A stretch of DNA of 33,548 nucleotides from JBBAEA01 sp041656175 (GTDB taxonomy: Bacteria; Myxococcota_A; Bradymonadia; UBA4248). The stretch spans positions 1 to 33,548 of the forward strand of contig JBBAEA010000018.1 of assembly GCA_041656175.1 (NCBI GenBank), in the 5' to 3' direction. The notes under the pieces were generated by a model. That model saw only the letters and a program-made list of their open reading frames with translations, was not told where the DNA came from and did no database searches. Shown here one piece after another: positions 6,498 through 14,797 of the stretch; the first letter of the stretch is position 1, and every line of letters starts with the position of its first letter. The translations under genes and the position numbers were made by a program.

Positions 6498-9173
6498 ATG
6501 AAGAAAATATTGACAATAATTGCAGCGGCCTCGCTTCTAAGCATGGTGTCATGCGAAGGTGCGATAAGCAGCTGTGGTAATTCCGTTATCGACGAAGGCG
6601 AGCAATGCGATGGGACGCTTGTGGCAGCGAATTTTGTTCCGAATTGCCCGGCAGGAACGAGGTTTGCGCCAAGTTTAGCGGTTTGCACCGACGTTTGTGA
6701 GATTGATCTGCTACAATCCTGTGTTACATCGTATTGTGGAAATGGTGTTCGCGAGCAGGGTGAGGAGTGTGATGGCAAGGATTTTATGGCGCTGGATTTG
6801 CAGTGCGAGGGGGGGGAGCCTGATTACACGAAACAGCGCTGTAGCGCCGATTGTAAGGTGATCGTCACTGAGCTCTGTCCAAAGACACCACCAGCACCTC
6901 GTTGTGGAAACGGTCGGATTGACCCAGGAGAGGAGTGTGATGCGGAGCTTGTTTTAGAGAAGCATAAGCACTGTGCTTTGGGAGAAACGCTTATCGACAA
7001 GTCTCTTTTTGCTTGTGCTGAAGATTGTAAGCTCGACAGATCTAAAGCGTGTGAAGATAAAGGCGGCTTCCTCATGTTCACGGAGTATGGAGTTGAATCC
7101 GATGCGACGTCGGTTAAGGGCTTTGCGATTGAAATTAGCTATGTCGCAGTACAAGGTGCGGCCGATATCGATTTGAGTGCAACTACCGTTTCAGCCCTCG
7201 ATAGAACGGGAAAAAACATCTTCCCCGCGACATTGAACGGCACGCTCAAAGCAGGCGAGAGCTTCGTTCTCTGCTCTAGCGATAAGGCTGTACCTTTTGG
7301 TGGCAGCTGTGATTATCTGTTTCCTGAAAACTTTTTATTCAAAAACGCAGAGAGAATCGCCGTTTTGCAGCTCAGTAGCGCTGGCGAAATCAAAGACTAC
7401 TTTAATTTTGGCTCTATGGTTCAAGGCGCAGGCTGGGGGGTTAGCTTTGGTTTGCGACACTGTAGCGCCGAGCCCGTCACTGAGCTCAAGGGGCTTAGCC
7501 TTGATGTGGGTTGGATGAACGGTACGAATACTTACCTTGAACCTAGCAATAATTTAGGCTCGCACTGCAGCGCTTACGGCAAGAAAATCACAGACTGCAT
7601 CGTCAGCACGCAAACGACGAAACTCACTGAAAATGATGGTCAAGTACCCGCGAGCGTCAAATTCGAAATTCCTGGCCTCACTGACCGTACCCGCGGGCTC
7701 GATTTCGACAGCAGTATCATTGTGGAGGGTCGTTTTGGCGAAGTCGAAACGTCGACCGTGGTCTACGAGAACTACCGCATGTTCTACCTCAAACACGACA
7801 CCGAGCACCAAGACCCCAGCTATGATCGGTATAGCGGAACTTTTCGCAATTTTGATCCTTTCACATTCTTTGTGCCAGTTACCGATGATGGGCTCTACAC
7901 CGTCGATGTGGCGCTTAGCATCGACAATGGCGCGACTTACATCACTTGTGGCTCCAAGGGCATTATCGAAAATCCCGAACAATACAATGAACAGCAGCAC
8001 CATCTGCTCGAGGTTCAAATCCCCAAACCCACAGGGCCGTGTGGAAACGGTGTGCTCGATCCTAAGGAACAGTGTGATGGGGAAGTTTTTCTAGATCGCT
8101 ACAAGACTTGCGATTACGGACAAGTGCTAGAAGACGACAAGCTTTTTGCGTGTACGAAGGAGTGCAAAGTAGATAAGAGCGCTGCGTGTAAAAAGGGCGA
8201 AGACTACCTTATGTTCACGGAGTATGGAGTTGAATCCGATGCGACGTCGGTTAAGGGCTTTGCGATTGAAATTAGTTATGTCGCAGTTCAAGGTGCGCCC
8301 GATATCGATTTGAGTGCAGCCACCGTTTCAGCCCTCGATAAAACGGGAAAAAATATCTTCCCCGCGACATTGAACGGAACGCTCAAAGCAGGCGAGAGCT
8401 TCGTTCTCTGCTCCAGCGAAAGCGAAACGCCTTTCGGTGGCAAATGCAATTTACGTGTGTCCGATAATTTCTTCATAAAAAATGCATCAAAAATCGCGGT
8501 TTTGCAGCTCAGCTACGCAGGCGAAATCATGGATTACCTGCACTTTAGCTCCATGGCTGAAGCCGCACGCTGGGGGGTTAGCTTTGGGCTTCGTCATTGC
8601 ATTGCCAAGCCCGTCACTGAGCTCGAGGGGCTTAGCCTTGATGTGGGTTGGATGAACGGTACGAACACTTACCTTGAACCTAGCAATAATTTAGGCTCAC
8701 ACTGCAGCGCTTACGGCAAGGAAATTACAGGCTGCATAGTGTCGGCAGAAACAAGCCAACTCACCACCACCGATGGCCAAGTTCCCGCAAGTGTTAAACT
8801 TCAAATTCCTGGCATCACCGATCAGAGCCCTGCACTCGACCTCGACACGAGCCTGATCGTAGAAGGACGCTTTGGCAAAGTCGAAGCGTTGACCGTGGCC
8901 TACGAGGACTACCGCATGTTCTACCTCAAACACGACACCGAGCACCAAGACCCCAGCTTTGACCAATATCGTGGAATCTTCGATAACGCCGCCCCCTACA
9001 CCAACTTCATCCCAGGCACCGATGATGGGCTCTACACCGTCGATGTGGCGCTTAGCATCGACAATGGCGCGACTTACATCACTTGTGGCTCCAAGGGCAT
9101 TATCGAAAATCCCGAACAATACCAAGCCGAGGAACATCACCACCTCGAGGTTCAAATCCCCAAAACTCCCTAA
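6498..9173 (+). CDS. Large Cys-rich lipoprotein with myxobacterial disulfide repeats and duplicated module
   Basis: An 891-residue surface lipoprotein starting at ATG 6498 (MKKILTIIAAASLL...) with lipobox SMVSC. Four CGNG/CGNS...GE(E/Q)CD modules, typical myxobacterial disulfide repeats, begin near 6570, 6735, 6903 and 8040. The last two each precede a domain beginning LMFTEYG and containing IDLSA and NGTLKAGESFVLC, which resembles a lamin-tail-like beta domain, and then a beta domain with DGLYTVDVALSIDNGATY. The whole unit (6903-8039) is repeated at 8040-9173 with a constant offset of 1137 bp (379 codons) and long identical DNA stretches, so the duplication or its homogenisation is recent. 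An upstream in-frame ATG at 6483 is possible, but the GAGAAGG site supports 6498. It ends before a strong bidirectional terminator. Function is unknown; a surface adhesin-like or binding role is inference. Confidence 0.8.
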   Translation: MKKILTIIAAASLLSMVSCEGAISSCGNSVIDEGEQCDGTLVAANFVPNCPAGTRFAPSLAVCTDVCEIDLLQSCVTSYCGNGVREQGEECDGKDFMALDLQCEGGEPDYTKQRCSADCKVIVTELCPKTPPAPRCGNGRIDPGEECDAELVLEKHKHCALGETLIDKSLFACAEDCKLDRSKACEDKGGFLMFTEYGVESDATSVKGFAIEISYVAVQGAADIDLSATTVSALDRTGKNIFPATLNGTLKAGESFVLCSSDKAVPFGGSCDYLFPENFLFKNAERIAVLQLSSAGEIKDYFNFGSMVQGAGWGVSFGLRHCSAEPVTELKGLSLDVGWMNGTNTYLEPSNNLGSHCSAYGKKITDCIVSTQTTKLTENDGQVPASVKFEIPGLTDRTRGLDFDSSIIVEGRFGEVETSTVVYENYRMFYLKHDTEHQDPSYDRYSGTFRNFDPFTFFVPVTDDGLYTVDVALSIDNGATYITCGSKGIIENPEQYNEQQHHLLEVQIPKPTGPCGNGVLDPKEQCDGEVFLDRYKTCDYGQVLEDDKLFACTKECKVDKSAACKKGEDYLMFTEYGVESDATSVKGFAIEISYVAVQGAPDIDLSAATVSALDKTGKNIFPATLNGTLKAGESFVLCSSESETPFGGKCNLRVSDNFFIKNASKIAVLQLSYAGEIMDYLHFSSMAEAARWGVSFGLRHCIAKPVTELEGLSLDVGWMNGTNTYLEPSNNLGSHCSAYGKEITGCIVSAETSQLTTTDGQVPASVKLQIPGITDQSPALDLDTSLIVEGRFGKVEALTVAYEDYRMFYLKHDTEHQDPSFDQYRGIFDNAAPYTNFIPGTDDGLYTVDVALSIDNGATYITCGSKGIIENPEQYQAEEHHHLEVQIPKTP
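6903..9173 (+). repeat. 1137-bp tandem duplication inside the lipoprotein gene
   Basis: Matched anchors at 7074/8211, 7494/8631 and 7884/9021 all give an offset of 1137 bp. Identical blocks alternate with diverged ones: the segments around 7074-7220 and 7884-7985 are almost unchanged in the second copy, whereas 7290-7350 differs strongly. This patchwork suggests gene conversion after duplication. Confidence 0.85.
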
Positions 9174-9192
9174 GCTGCCCACGCTCCGCTTC

Positions 9193-9220
9193 TTTTTGTG
9201 GGGCGCTGCCCCACAAAAAA
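9193..9220. terminator. Bidirectional intrinsic terminator
   Basis: TTTTTGTGGGG-CGCT-GCCCCACAAAAAA is a near-perfect GC stem flanked by A- and T-runs. It lies between the converging lipoprotein gene (ends 9173) and rel (ends 9269) and can serve both. Confidence 0.85.
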
Positions 9221-9268
9221 TAGCAGAAATGTTCATGCATTAAGCTCTCTGTGAGCCGAGCTTTTTGC

Positions 9269-11509
9269 TTAGCCCGAAACGCGTTCAGCGCTAACGACGC
9301 TAGGGACGCGTTCTATTCTTTGTATGAGCTGCTGTAGCTGTTTAATGTCGCGGATCTGTACTTCGAATGCCAGAACACTTTGTGCAGTTTCGAGAGTTCG
9401 GCAGTGTGATTGCGAAATGTTAATATTGAGGTCTTGCATCACTTTGGTGACATCAACGAGTATTCCGATGCGGTCCGTTGTCATAACGCGTAGATTGACA
9501 TAGCGAGTGCTTTCTTTGCTCGTGGCAACTTTGGGATCCCAGTGACAAGAAATTTGTCGCTCGGGCTCCAGATTGCGCATGCGTGGGCAATTGACGTGGT
9601 GGACGACCAAACCGCGCCCCCTCGTGACGAAACCAACAATAGGCTCTCCTGGCACAGGTGAGCAGCATTTGGCAAAGTGTACACCAAGATTATCAATACC
9701 ATCGACAACGACGTTAGATTGACTGCGTTTACTAAGGTTATCGACTATGCGCTCATCGCGGCTAATCGGCGGCGCAGGCGCTGGCTCCGGCACCTCGCTC
9801 TGTTGGGGAAGATAAATTTGCAGCTTCTCGATGATGGTTTCGATCTTAACTTTTTCATTACCAAGAGCAATGAGCATACCTTCGTGGTTTTGCACCTTTA
9901 AGCTTGAGTACAGCTTTTGAGTTTCGGGTACTTTCTCAAAAATATTGGGACTGATTTTGTTCTTTCGCAGACCCTTTTCGAGGAGTTGGGCGCCAATTTG
10001 TTTGTGTGTTTCGCGTTCTACTTGATTTAAATATTTGGTTATGCGATTTCTAGCGCGGTTGCTGGCTACCATTTGTAACCAGTCGCTCTTTGGCTTTTGG
10101 TTTTCTTTATAAATGATGTCCACGCGATCGCCGGTTTTTAATTGAGTACGCAGCGGTACCATGACGCCGTTTACTACGGCTCCACCACAGTGATCGCCTA
10201 CTTCAGAGTGTATAGCGTAGGCAAAGTCGATAGGCGTTGAACCTTGGGGTAAGGCTTTAATCTCGTTTTCGGGGGTAAAGACGTAGATATCATCCGAGAA
10301 GAGGTCAACTTTGACCGAGTTTAAAAACTCCTTGGGATCGTTGAGATCCTGCTGGAAATCCATGAGTTCGCGTAGCCATGAGAAGCTCTTGGCCTCGTTA
10401 CTAGGAGCAATATTGCCCTCTTTGTACTTCCAGTGCGCTGCGATTCCTTCTTCAGCGATGCGATCCATCTCATAAGTCCTAATCTGTACTTCAAAGTGCT
10501 CGCGCTCAGGGCCAATCACTGAGGTGTGCAAGGACATGTACTGGTTGAACTTAGGCATTGAGATATAGTCTTTAAAACGGCCATCGACCAAGGTCCACAT
10601 GCTATGAACAATGCCAAGCGCGTGGTAGCAATCCGCTTTGGTATTAACAATGATGCGAAACGCTATGATGTCGTGCAGGTTCTCAAAAACCATATCCACC
10701 GAGCGTTTCAGTTTTCGATAGATCGAGTAAATATGTTTAATTCTTCCCTTCAGTTGGTAGCCTTTAAAACCTTCTTTATCGAGAGCTTCTCGAATTATGC
10801 CAATGATATTGTCGATGTACTCCTTTCGCTCATTCATCATGACGTCGATTTTTTCGGCAAGCTCAGAGTACACCTCGGGGTGTAAATAGCGTAGCGATAA
10901 ATTTTCTAGCTCTGTTTTGATCCAATCTATTCCCAAGCGGTTGGAGAGCGGAACGTAGATATCGAGCGTTTCTTGGGCTATGCGAACTTGTTTTTCGGGC
11001 TTCATATGCTCAAGCGTGCGCATGTTGTGAACGCGATCGGCGAGCTTTATGAGTATGACGCGCAAATCACGGTTCATCGCTAGGAGCATTTTGCGAAAGT
11101 TCGCCGCTTGCCGGTCTTCAGTCGATTTAAATTCGTATTTATCGAGTTTGGTTAGGCCATCGACCAGCATAACGACTTCTTCGCCGTATTTTTCTTTAAC
11201 GTCATCGTAGGTGGCATCCGTGTCTTCGACCACATCGTGCAGTAAGGACGCACAAATACTCGCCTCATCGAGTTTTAACTGCGAGACGAGCATTGCAACG
11301 CCTAGTGGGTGTATAATGTAGGGCTCCCCACTCTTTCTGCGTTGCTCGTAATGTTTCTCATGCGCGAACTCAAATGCACTGCGCACAAGAGCGATATCGG
11401 CTTTTGCGTGATAAGATAGCAACTGCTGCTCCAACTCTTCGTACATCTCTAGTACGCGCTGATCCCAATCATGCGTATCTCTCGTCGCATGTTCCAATTT
11501 CTCTGTCAT
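9269..11509 (-). CDS. rel: Bifunctional (p)ppGpp synthetase/hydrolase, Rel/SpoT family
   Basis: A 746-residue Rel/SpoT protein that makes and degrades the stringent-response alarmone (p)ppGpp. The order is hydrolase HD domain (HP at 67-68, HD at 91-92, LADRVHNM at 157-164), synthetase domain (about 240-365, with RFKDY at 311-315 and EVQIRT at 340-345), TGS domain (about 405-468) and a C-terminal ACT domain (about 670-740). A Cys/His-rich segment (KCCSP...VHHVNCP) lies before the ACT domain, as in long Rel proteins. An intact HD motif predicts hydrolase activity. The synthetase motif usually written YQSLH reads YMSLH here, a notable change next to the nucleotide-binding Tyr. It is a single gene with its own upstream region. 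The symbol could equally be spoT or relA by local convention. Confidence 0.95.
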   Translation of the reverse strand: MTEKLEHATRDTHDWDQRVLEMYEELEQQLLSYHAKADIALVRSAFEFAHEKHYEQRRKSGEPYIIHPLGVAMLVSQLKLDEASICASLLHDVVEDTDATYDDVKEKYGEEVVMLVDGLTKLDKYEFKSTEDRQAANFRKMLLAMNRDLRVILIKLADRVHNMRTLEHMKPEKQVRIAQETLDIYVPLSNRLGIDWIKTELENLSLRYLHPEVYSELAEKIDVMMNERKEYIDNIIGIIREALDKEGFKGYQLKGRIKHIYSIYRKLKRSVDMVFENLHDIIAFRIIVNTKADCYHALGIVHSMWTLVDGRFKDYISMPKFNQYMSLHTSVIGPEREHFEVQIRTYEMDRIAEEGIAAHWKYKEGNIAPSNEAKSFSWLRELMDFQQDLNDPKEFLNSVKVDLFSDDIYVFTPENEIKALPQGSTPIDFAYAIHSEVGDHCGGAVVNGVMVPLRTQLKTGDRVDIIYKENQKPKSDWLQMVASNRARNRITKYLNQVERETHKQIGAQLLEKGLRKNKISPNIFEKVPETQKLYSSLKVQNHEGMLIALGNEKVKIETIIEKLQIYLPQQSEVPEPAPAPPISRDERIVDNLSKRSQSNVVVDGIDNLGVHFAKCCSPVPGEPIVGFVTRGRGLVVHHVNCPRMRNLEPERQISCHWDPKVATSKESTRYVNLRVMTTDRIGILVDVTKVMQDLNINISQSHCRTLETAQSVLAFEVQIRDIKQLQQLIQRIERVPSVVSAERVSG

Positions 11510-11768
11510 TCTGCACTCCTAAGTTCGCCGCGGTAGCCATTCATCACAAAGTAAGCACCACACCGTATGCCGACTGTTCTCTGAACATCCGAAAATCCCC
11601 CTTTAGTAATTTGACAATCTTTTAGGATTTGTCAAATTACAGTCCCGTCTAGAAGTTTTAGCCTAAGGAAACTCTGATTTATTGGGGCTAGCGCCTTTAG
11701 ACCCCTTCCCTGTATAGCGCCTTGATTGTGTTCATTTTATTGAGAAATACAAAGCAGCCTCGTTATAA
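11510..11768. promoter_or_regulatory. Upstream region of rel with a perfect inverted repeat
   Basis: This region lies between the end of the rpsB-tsf unit and the rel start, all on the minus strand. No gene is seen. Besides the inverted repeat at 11606-11640, annotated separately, there is nothing recognisable. It should contain the rel promoter. Confidence 0.45.
11606..11640. promoter_or_regulatory. Perfect 12-bp inverted repeat, possible operator
   Basis: GTAATTTGACAA (11606-11617) pairs perfectly with TTGTCAAATTAC (11629-11640) across an 11-base loop. It lies about 100 bp upstream of the rel start. The AT-rich arms and lack of a T-run argue against a standard terminator, so an operator or RNA hairpin in the leader is more likely. 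Confidence 0.5.
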
Positions 11769-11769
11769 T

Positions 11770-11798
11770 AAAAAAGCCTCGCATAACGGCGAGGCTTT
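11770..11798 (-). terminator. Intrinsic terminator of the rpsB-tsf operon
   Basis: Read on the minus strand, AAAGCCTCG-CCGTTATG-CGAGGC is followed by TTTTTT. It lies 20-50 bp after the tsf stop codon and closes the translation operon. Confidence 0.9.
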
Positions 11799-11817
11799 AA
11801 GGCATAGAGCTTGAGCG

Positions 11818-12447
11818 CTATGGGGCGCTTTCTTCTTGGCTCTCTTCCACGGCGTCGCTGATCGACATGCGGCAGAAGCGGCTGATTCGTACGTTTTCGC
11901 CTGTTTTAGATGAAATCTCAGCTCGGTATTGCTCTACAGTTTTGCTATCATCATCGAACATGGGCTGATCGAGTAAGGAAACTTCTTTGAGCCATTTTTG
12001 CAGCCTACCGACAGCCATTTTTTCGGCGATATCAGCAGGTTTTCCGCTTTCGGCAGCTTGTTTCTCAAACACGCTTTTTTGCTCTGCGATTAGCGCGGGA
12101 TCCACTTCATCGGAGCTGACAACGAGCGGGGAAGCTGCACAGATATGCATGGCGATGTTTTTTGCAAAAGCTCTAAAATCATCGGTTCGAGCCACGAAGT
12201 CTGTTTCGCAGTTGATCTCGACGAGTACTGCAGTTTTGTGGTCGTGGTGGAGATAGTTACCGATGCAACCCTCTTTCGTTGCACGACCAGCGCGTTTAGC
12301 TGCTGCTGCCAAACCCTTAACTTGCAAGTATTCGGCCGCTTTTTTCATATCACCTTCGCTCTCTACGAGCGCTTTTTTGCAATCCATCATGCCAGCGCCA
12401 CTGCGCTCGCGTAACTCTTTTACCATTTGGGCTGTAATAGCTACCAT
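11818..12447 (-). CDS. tsf: Elongation factor Ts
   Basis: A 209-residue EF-Ts, the nucleotide exchange factor for EF-Tu in translation elongation. The N-terminal UBA-like helices (about 1-50, containing RSGAGMMDCKKAL) contact EF-Tu and are followed by the conserved NCETDFVAR segment that helps displace Mg2+/GDP. The length fits the short EF-Ts form, with one core subdomain, rather than the 280-residue enterobacterial form. The start has GAGGA about 8 bp upstream. It follows rpsB on the same strand after a gap of about 100 bp, the classic rpsB-tsf order, and is followed by a strong terminator. Confidence 0.96.
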   Translation of the reverse strand: MVAITAQMVKELRERSGAGMMDCKKALVESEGDMKKAAEYLQVKGLAAAAKRAGRATKEGCIGNYLHHDHKTAVLVEINCETDFVARTDDFRAFAKNIAMHICAASPLVVSSDEVDPALIAEQKSVFEKQAAESGKPADIAEKMAVGRLQKWLKEVSLLDQPMFDDDSKTVEQYRAEISSKTGENVRISRFCRMSISDAVEESQEESAP

Positions 12448-12549
12448 TGAATATCCTCGTATAAAATTCGTCGTAACGAATATAAATGTGTATAAAACCT
12501 GTTTCTCGCTATATTTTCAGCGCAGAATACGTTTTTTCTTGATAGGAGC

Positions 12550-13350
12550 TTATTCGCTTTCGCTGGGTTCTTCAGCAAATTGTCCTCGGAGTTGCACCTT
12601 CGCGCTGTGTTCAGCTTCTGCTGCAACGTAGTCTTTCTGCCTATCTCGCTGGCTAGGATCTGCTGCTCGGCGCTTCGCACCTTCGATACAGGCATCTGCA
12701 ATGGCAGCCGAGAAGAGACGGATCGCGCGGATAGCATCATCGTTACCAGGGATGACGTAGTCGATGGGGTCTGGATCGCAGTTGGTATCAACAACGGCGA
12801 TAACGGGGATACCGAGAATTTTGGCTTCGTTAACAGCGATCTTTTCCATACCTGCATCAATCACGAACAGTGCGCCTGGTAGGGAGTTCAACTCTTTAAT
12901 ACCGCCCAAGGAGCGTTCAAGTTTTTCACGATCGTTCTCGATTCCTCGAATTTCTTTTTTAGAGAGTTTCGTGTATGTGCCGTCAATGGCCATTTTGTCG
13001 TAGGCTTTGAGTTTCTCAATAGAAGATCGGATGGTCTTCCAGTTAGTAAGCGTACCACCTAGCCAACGCTGCGTGATGTGGAACTGGCCAGCCCGCTTAG
13101 CTTCTTCGGCGACTACGTCTTGTGCCTGACGTTTGGTACCCACAAACAGGATAGAATTGCCCGAAGCAACGATATTGCTAACAAAATCGTAAGCTCGCTC
13201 AAAAGCTTGAACGGTTTTTCCAAGGTCAATGATGTGGATGCCATTACGTGCCCCAAAGATATAGGGCTTCATTTTGGGGTTCCAACGTTTCGTTTGGTGT
13301 CCAAAGTGAACACCAGCTTCCAACAACTTTCTCATTGAGATGTGCGGCAT
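12550..13350 (-). CDS. rpsB: 30S ribosomal protein S2
   Basis: A 266-residue S2 protein of the small ribosomal subunit. The start MPHISMRKLLEAGVHFGHQT and the motifs RWNPKMKPYIFGARNGIH and RWLGGTLTNW are characteristic, as is the VIDAGMEKIAVNEA region followed by DTNCDPDPIDYVIPGNDDA. The length is usual for bacterial S2 with a modest acidic tail. AAGGAG lies about 7 bp before the ATG. It is the first gene of the rpsB-tsf unit, so the promoter should be in the 13351-13547 region. In many bacteria S2 represses its own mRNA through the leader; no specific leader structure was identified here. Confidence 0.97.
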   Translation of the reverse strand: MPHISMRKLLEAGVHFGHQTKRWNPKMKPYIFGARNGIHIIDLGKTVQAFERAYDFVSNIVASGNSILFVGTKRQAQDVVAEEAKRAGQFHITQRWLGGTLTNWKTIRSSIEKLKAYDKMAIDGTYTKLSKKEIRGIENDREKLERSLGGIKELNSLPGALFVIDAGMEKIAVNEAKILGIPVIAVVDTNCDPDPIDYVIPGNDDAIRAIRLFSAAIADACIEGAKRRAADPSQRDRQKDYVAAEAEHSAKVQLRGQFAEEPSESE

Positions 13351-13876
13351 GGTTTCTCCTTTTTAATGTTATGCCTCCGTTTTTTGTCATCGCAAACGCA
13401 CAAACCCTGCATCGACAGAGCACATAAGGTGCGGGCGCTCAAAAAAACGTGTGTATTGACCAAGCGCAACGCTTGGCGAGCTTTGCCTAACACAAGCCAG
13501 CGAAAGTAGCAAGTGGATTTGGAAGTGCTCAGATTTAGAATTTGTGCTTTTAAATTATTAACCACGAAAACCACGAAAACACACGAAAAATTCTTTTTTA
13601 GTCTTATAGAACCGACTTGATTTGTTATAGACTTTCGTGTCTTTCGTGTCTTTAAATTATTAACCACGAAAAACACGAAAATACACGAAAAATTCTTTTT
13701 TAGTCTTATAGAACCAGCTTGATTCGTTAAAAGCTTTTCGAGCCTTTCGTGTTTTTCGTGGCAAAAAATCTTTCGCGCCTTTCGTGTTTTTCGTGGTAAA
13801 AAATCTTTCGCGCCTTTCGTGTTTTTCGTGGTAAAAAAAAGCTTTTCGTGGCAAAAAAGCGATCTGCTCATGCATT
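13351..13876. other. Intergenic region upstream of rpsB, filled largely by CACGAA repeats
   Basis: About 200 bp next to rpsB should contain its promoter and leader. The rest (13548-13857) is a repeat cluster. Open frames here read as Lys/Arg/Thr-rich proteins made of the repeat and are rejected as genes. Confidence 0.65.
13548..13857 (+). repeat. CACGAA fold-back repeat cluster 1
   Basis: Two units with a 102-bp period begin at about 13551 and 13653, each with TTAACCACGAAAA...CACGAAAAATTC followed by a conserved TTAGTCTTATAGAACC block. They are followed by repeats with a 35-bp period containing CCTTTCGTGTTTTTCGTGG, the reverse complement of the CCACGAAAAACACGAAA arm. The cluster can thus fold into long hairpins. 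The same layout occurs in reverse at 27929-28250. Confidence 0.85.
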
Positions 13877-14797
13877 TTAAAAGTTTAAGTCAAAACTGAC
13901 ATGTTGGGGGCTGAGAGCCCAATGAAAGGCTATGTTTTTTTTGTGTTTAGCTTGGCGGTAATGATAGGCGCCATAGGCGGTTACAATGCTGCCAAGCGTT
14001 GTTATGCCAATGCCAACGCCGATCATTGTCCAGCCAGCTTCACGTATGACAGGCTCCCGAATTTTGGCATTCCATTCGTCTAGATCCGATATGGTGTATT
14101 GGTAATCCGTGCTGGCAACAAAGGCAATCCCTGTGCTCAGTGCAAGCAGCCCAGCGATGCCAAAACCGGCGCCGATCCAAGTCGTTTTCCAGAGCCTGTT
14201 TAGTTCTGCTTCTTGTGCTTCATTGTGCTCGTTTTGAATTTCCTCAAGTTGACGACGAGTTTTTTTGGCCTCCTTAAGTGCGTTTTTAGTTTGAAGTAGT
14301 TCTCGCTCGAGTTGCGCTGCGGTGGTGGAGAGCGGGTGCTCGGCTTCATAGCGAGTGTACCAAATTATTTTTGCTGTTTCGGCGTCAACAAAAAACTCTG
14401 ATGTATTCATGCTTGCAGTTTTGAGATAGGATAAGGACAGTTCATTATTACCTAGGCGCTTCCATATTTCGCTGGTTATATAATTGATAAAGGGAGAATT
14501 TTCGCAAAGCGCAAGCATTTCGTGGCTGTGGTTGAGTGCTTTTTCATACTGTTCTTCTTCAAAGCTTGTTCGCAGCTTCTCATAGAGGGCGAGCCAGTTT
14601 GGGTTATTTTGCAGATTTTCACATTCATTGCCGCCTCGGGCGCTCAAACTTGAACTTCCAAATGAGACGTACAGTATGGTAGCGAACAATATCAGGAGTA
14701 TTAGCCGCATGAAACGACGCTGAAGAAGGGAGCTTTCACCGTTCCAAGCAAGAGCGCTATGTTTGCGTTTTGTCGCGTATTTACTTATGAGCACCAT
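13877..14797 (-). CDS. Membrane protein with TPR-like region and coiled coil, unknown function
   Basis: A protein of about 306 residues if started at the ATG near 14797, which has GGAG 7 bp upstream. A second candidate at 14710 (MRLILLILFATILYV) would place a signal or anchor segment at the very N-terminus. After that segment comes a helical region with spacing like one or two TPR motifs (NWLALYEKL...EEEQYEKAL). A strong coiled coil follows (around LERELLQTKNALKEAKKTRR), and then two hydrophobic helices (IGAGFGIAGLLALSTGIAFV and MIGVGIGITTLGSIVTAYGA) separated by a short loop. I do not recognise a family; myxobacteria have many such TPR/PEGA-like envelope proteins with two C-terminal helices. 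The gene stands alone, its 3' end abutting the CACGAA cluster. Confidence 0.6.
   Translation of the reverse strand: MVLISKYATKRKHSALAWNGESSLLQRRFMRLILLILFATILYVSFGSSSLSARGGNECENLQNNPNWLALYEKLRTSFEEEQYEKALNHSHEMLALCENSPFINYITSEIWKRLGNNELSLSYLKTASMNTSEFFVDAETAKIIWYTRYEAEHPLSTTAAQLERELLQTKNALKEAKKTRRQLEEIQNEHNEAQEAELNRLWKTTWIGAGFGIAGLLALSTGIAFVASTDYQYTISDLDEWNAKIREPVIREAGWTMIGVGIGITTLGSIVTAYGAYHYRQAKHKKNIAFHWALSPQHVSFDLNF

Noticed and set aside
12183..12200. GGTTCGAGCC resembling a tRNA T-arm
   Set aside because: It lies inside tsf with no acceptor stem or anticodon arm at suitable distances. No tRNA gene was found in the window.
13332..13871. Minus-strand open frame of about 179 residues, rich in Lys, Arg and Thr
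   Set aside because: It is a translation of the CACGAA repeats, overlaps the rpsB start and has no ribosome site. Such frames are a known source of false proteins.
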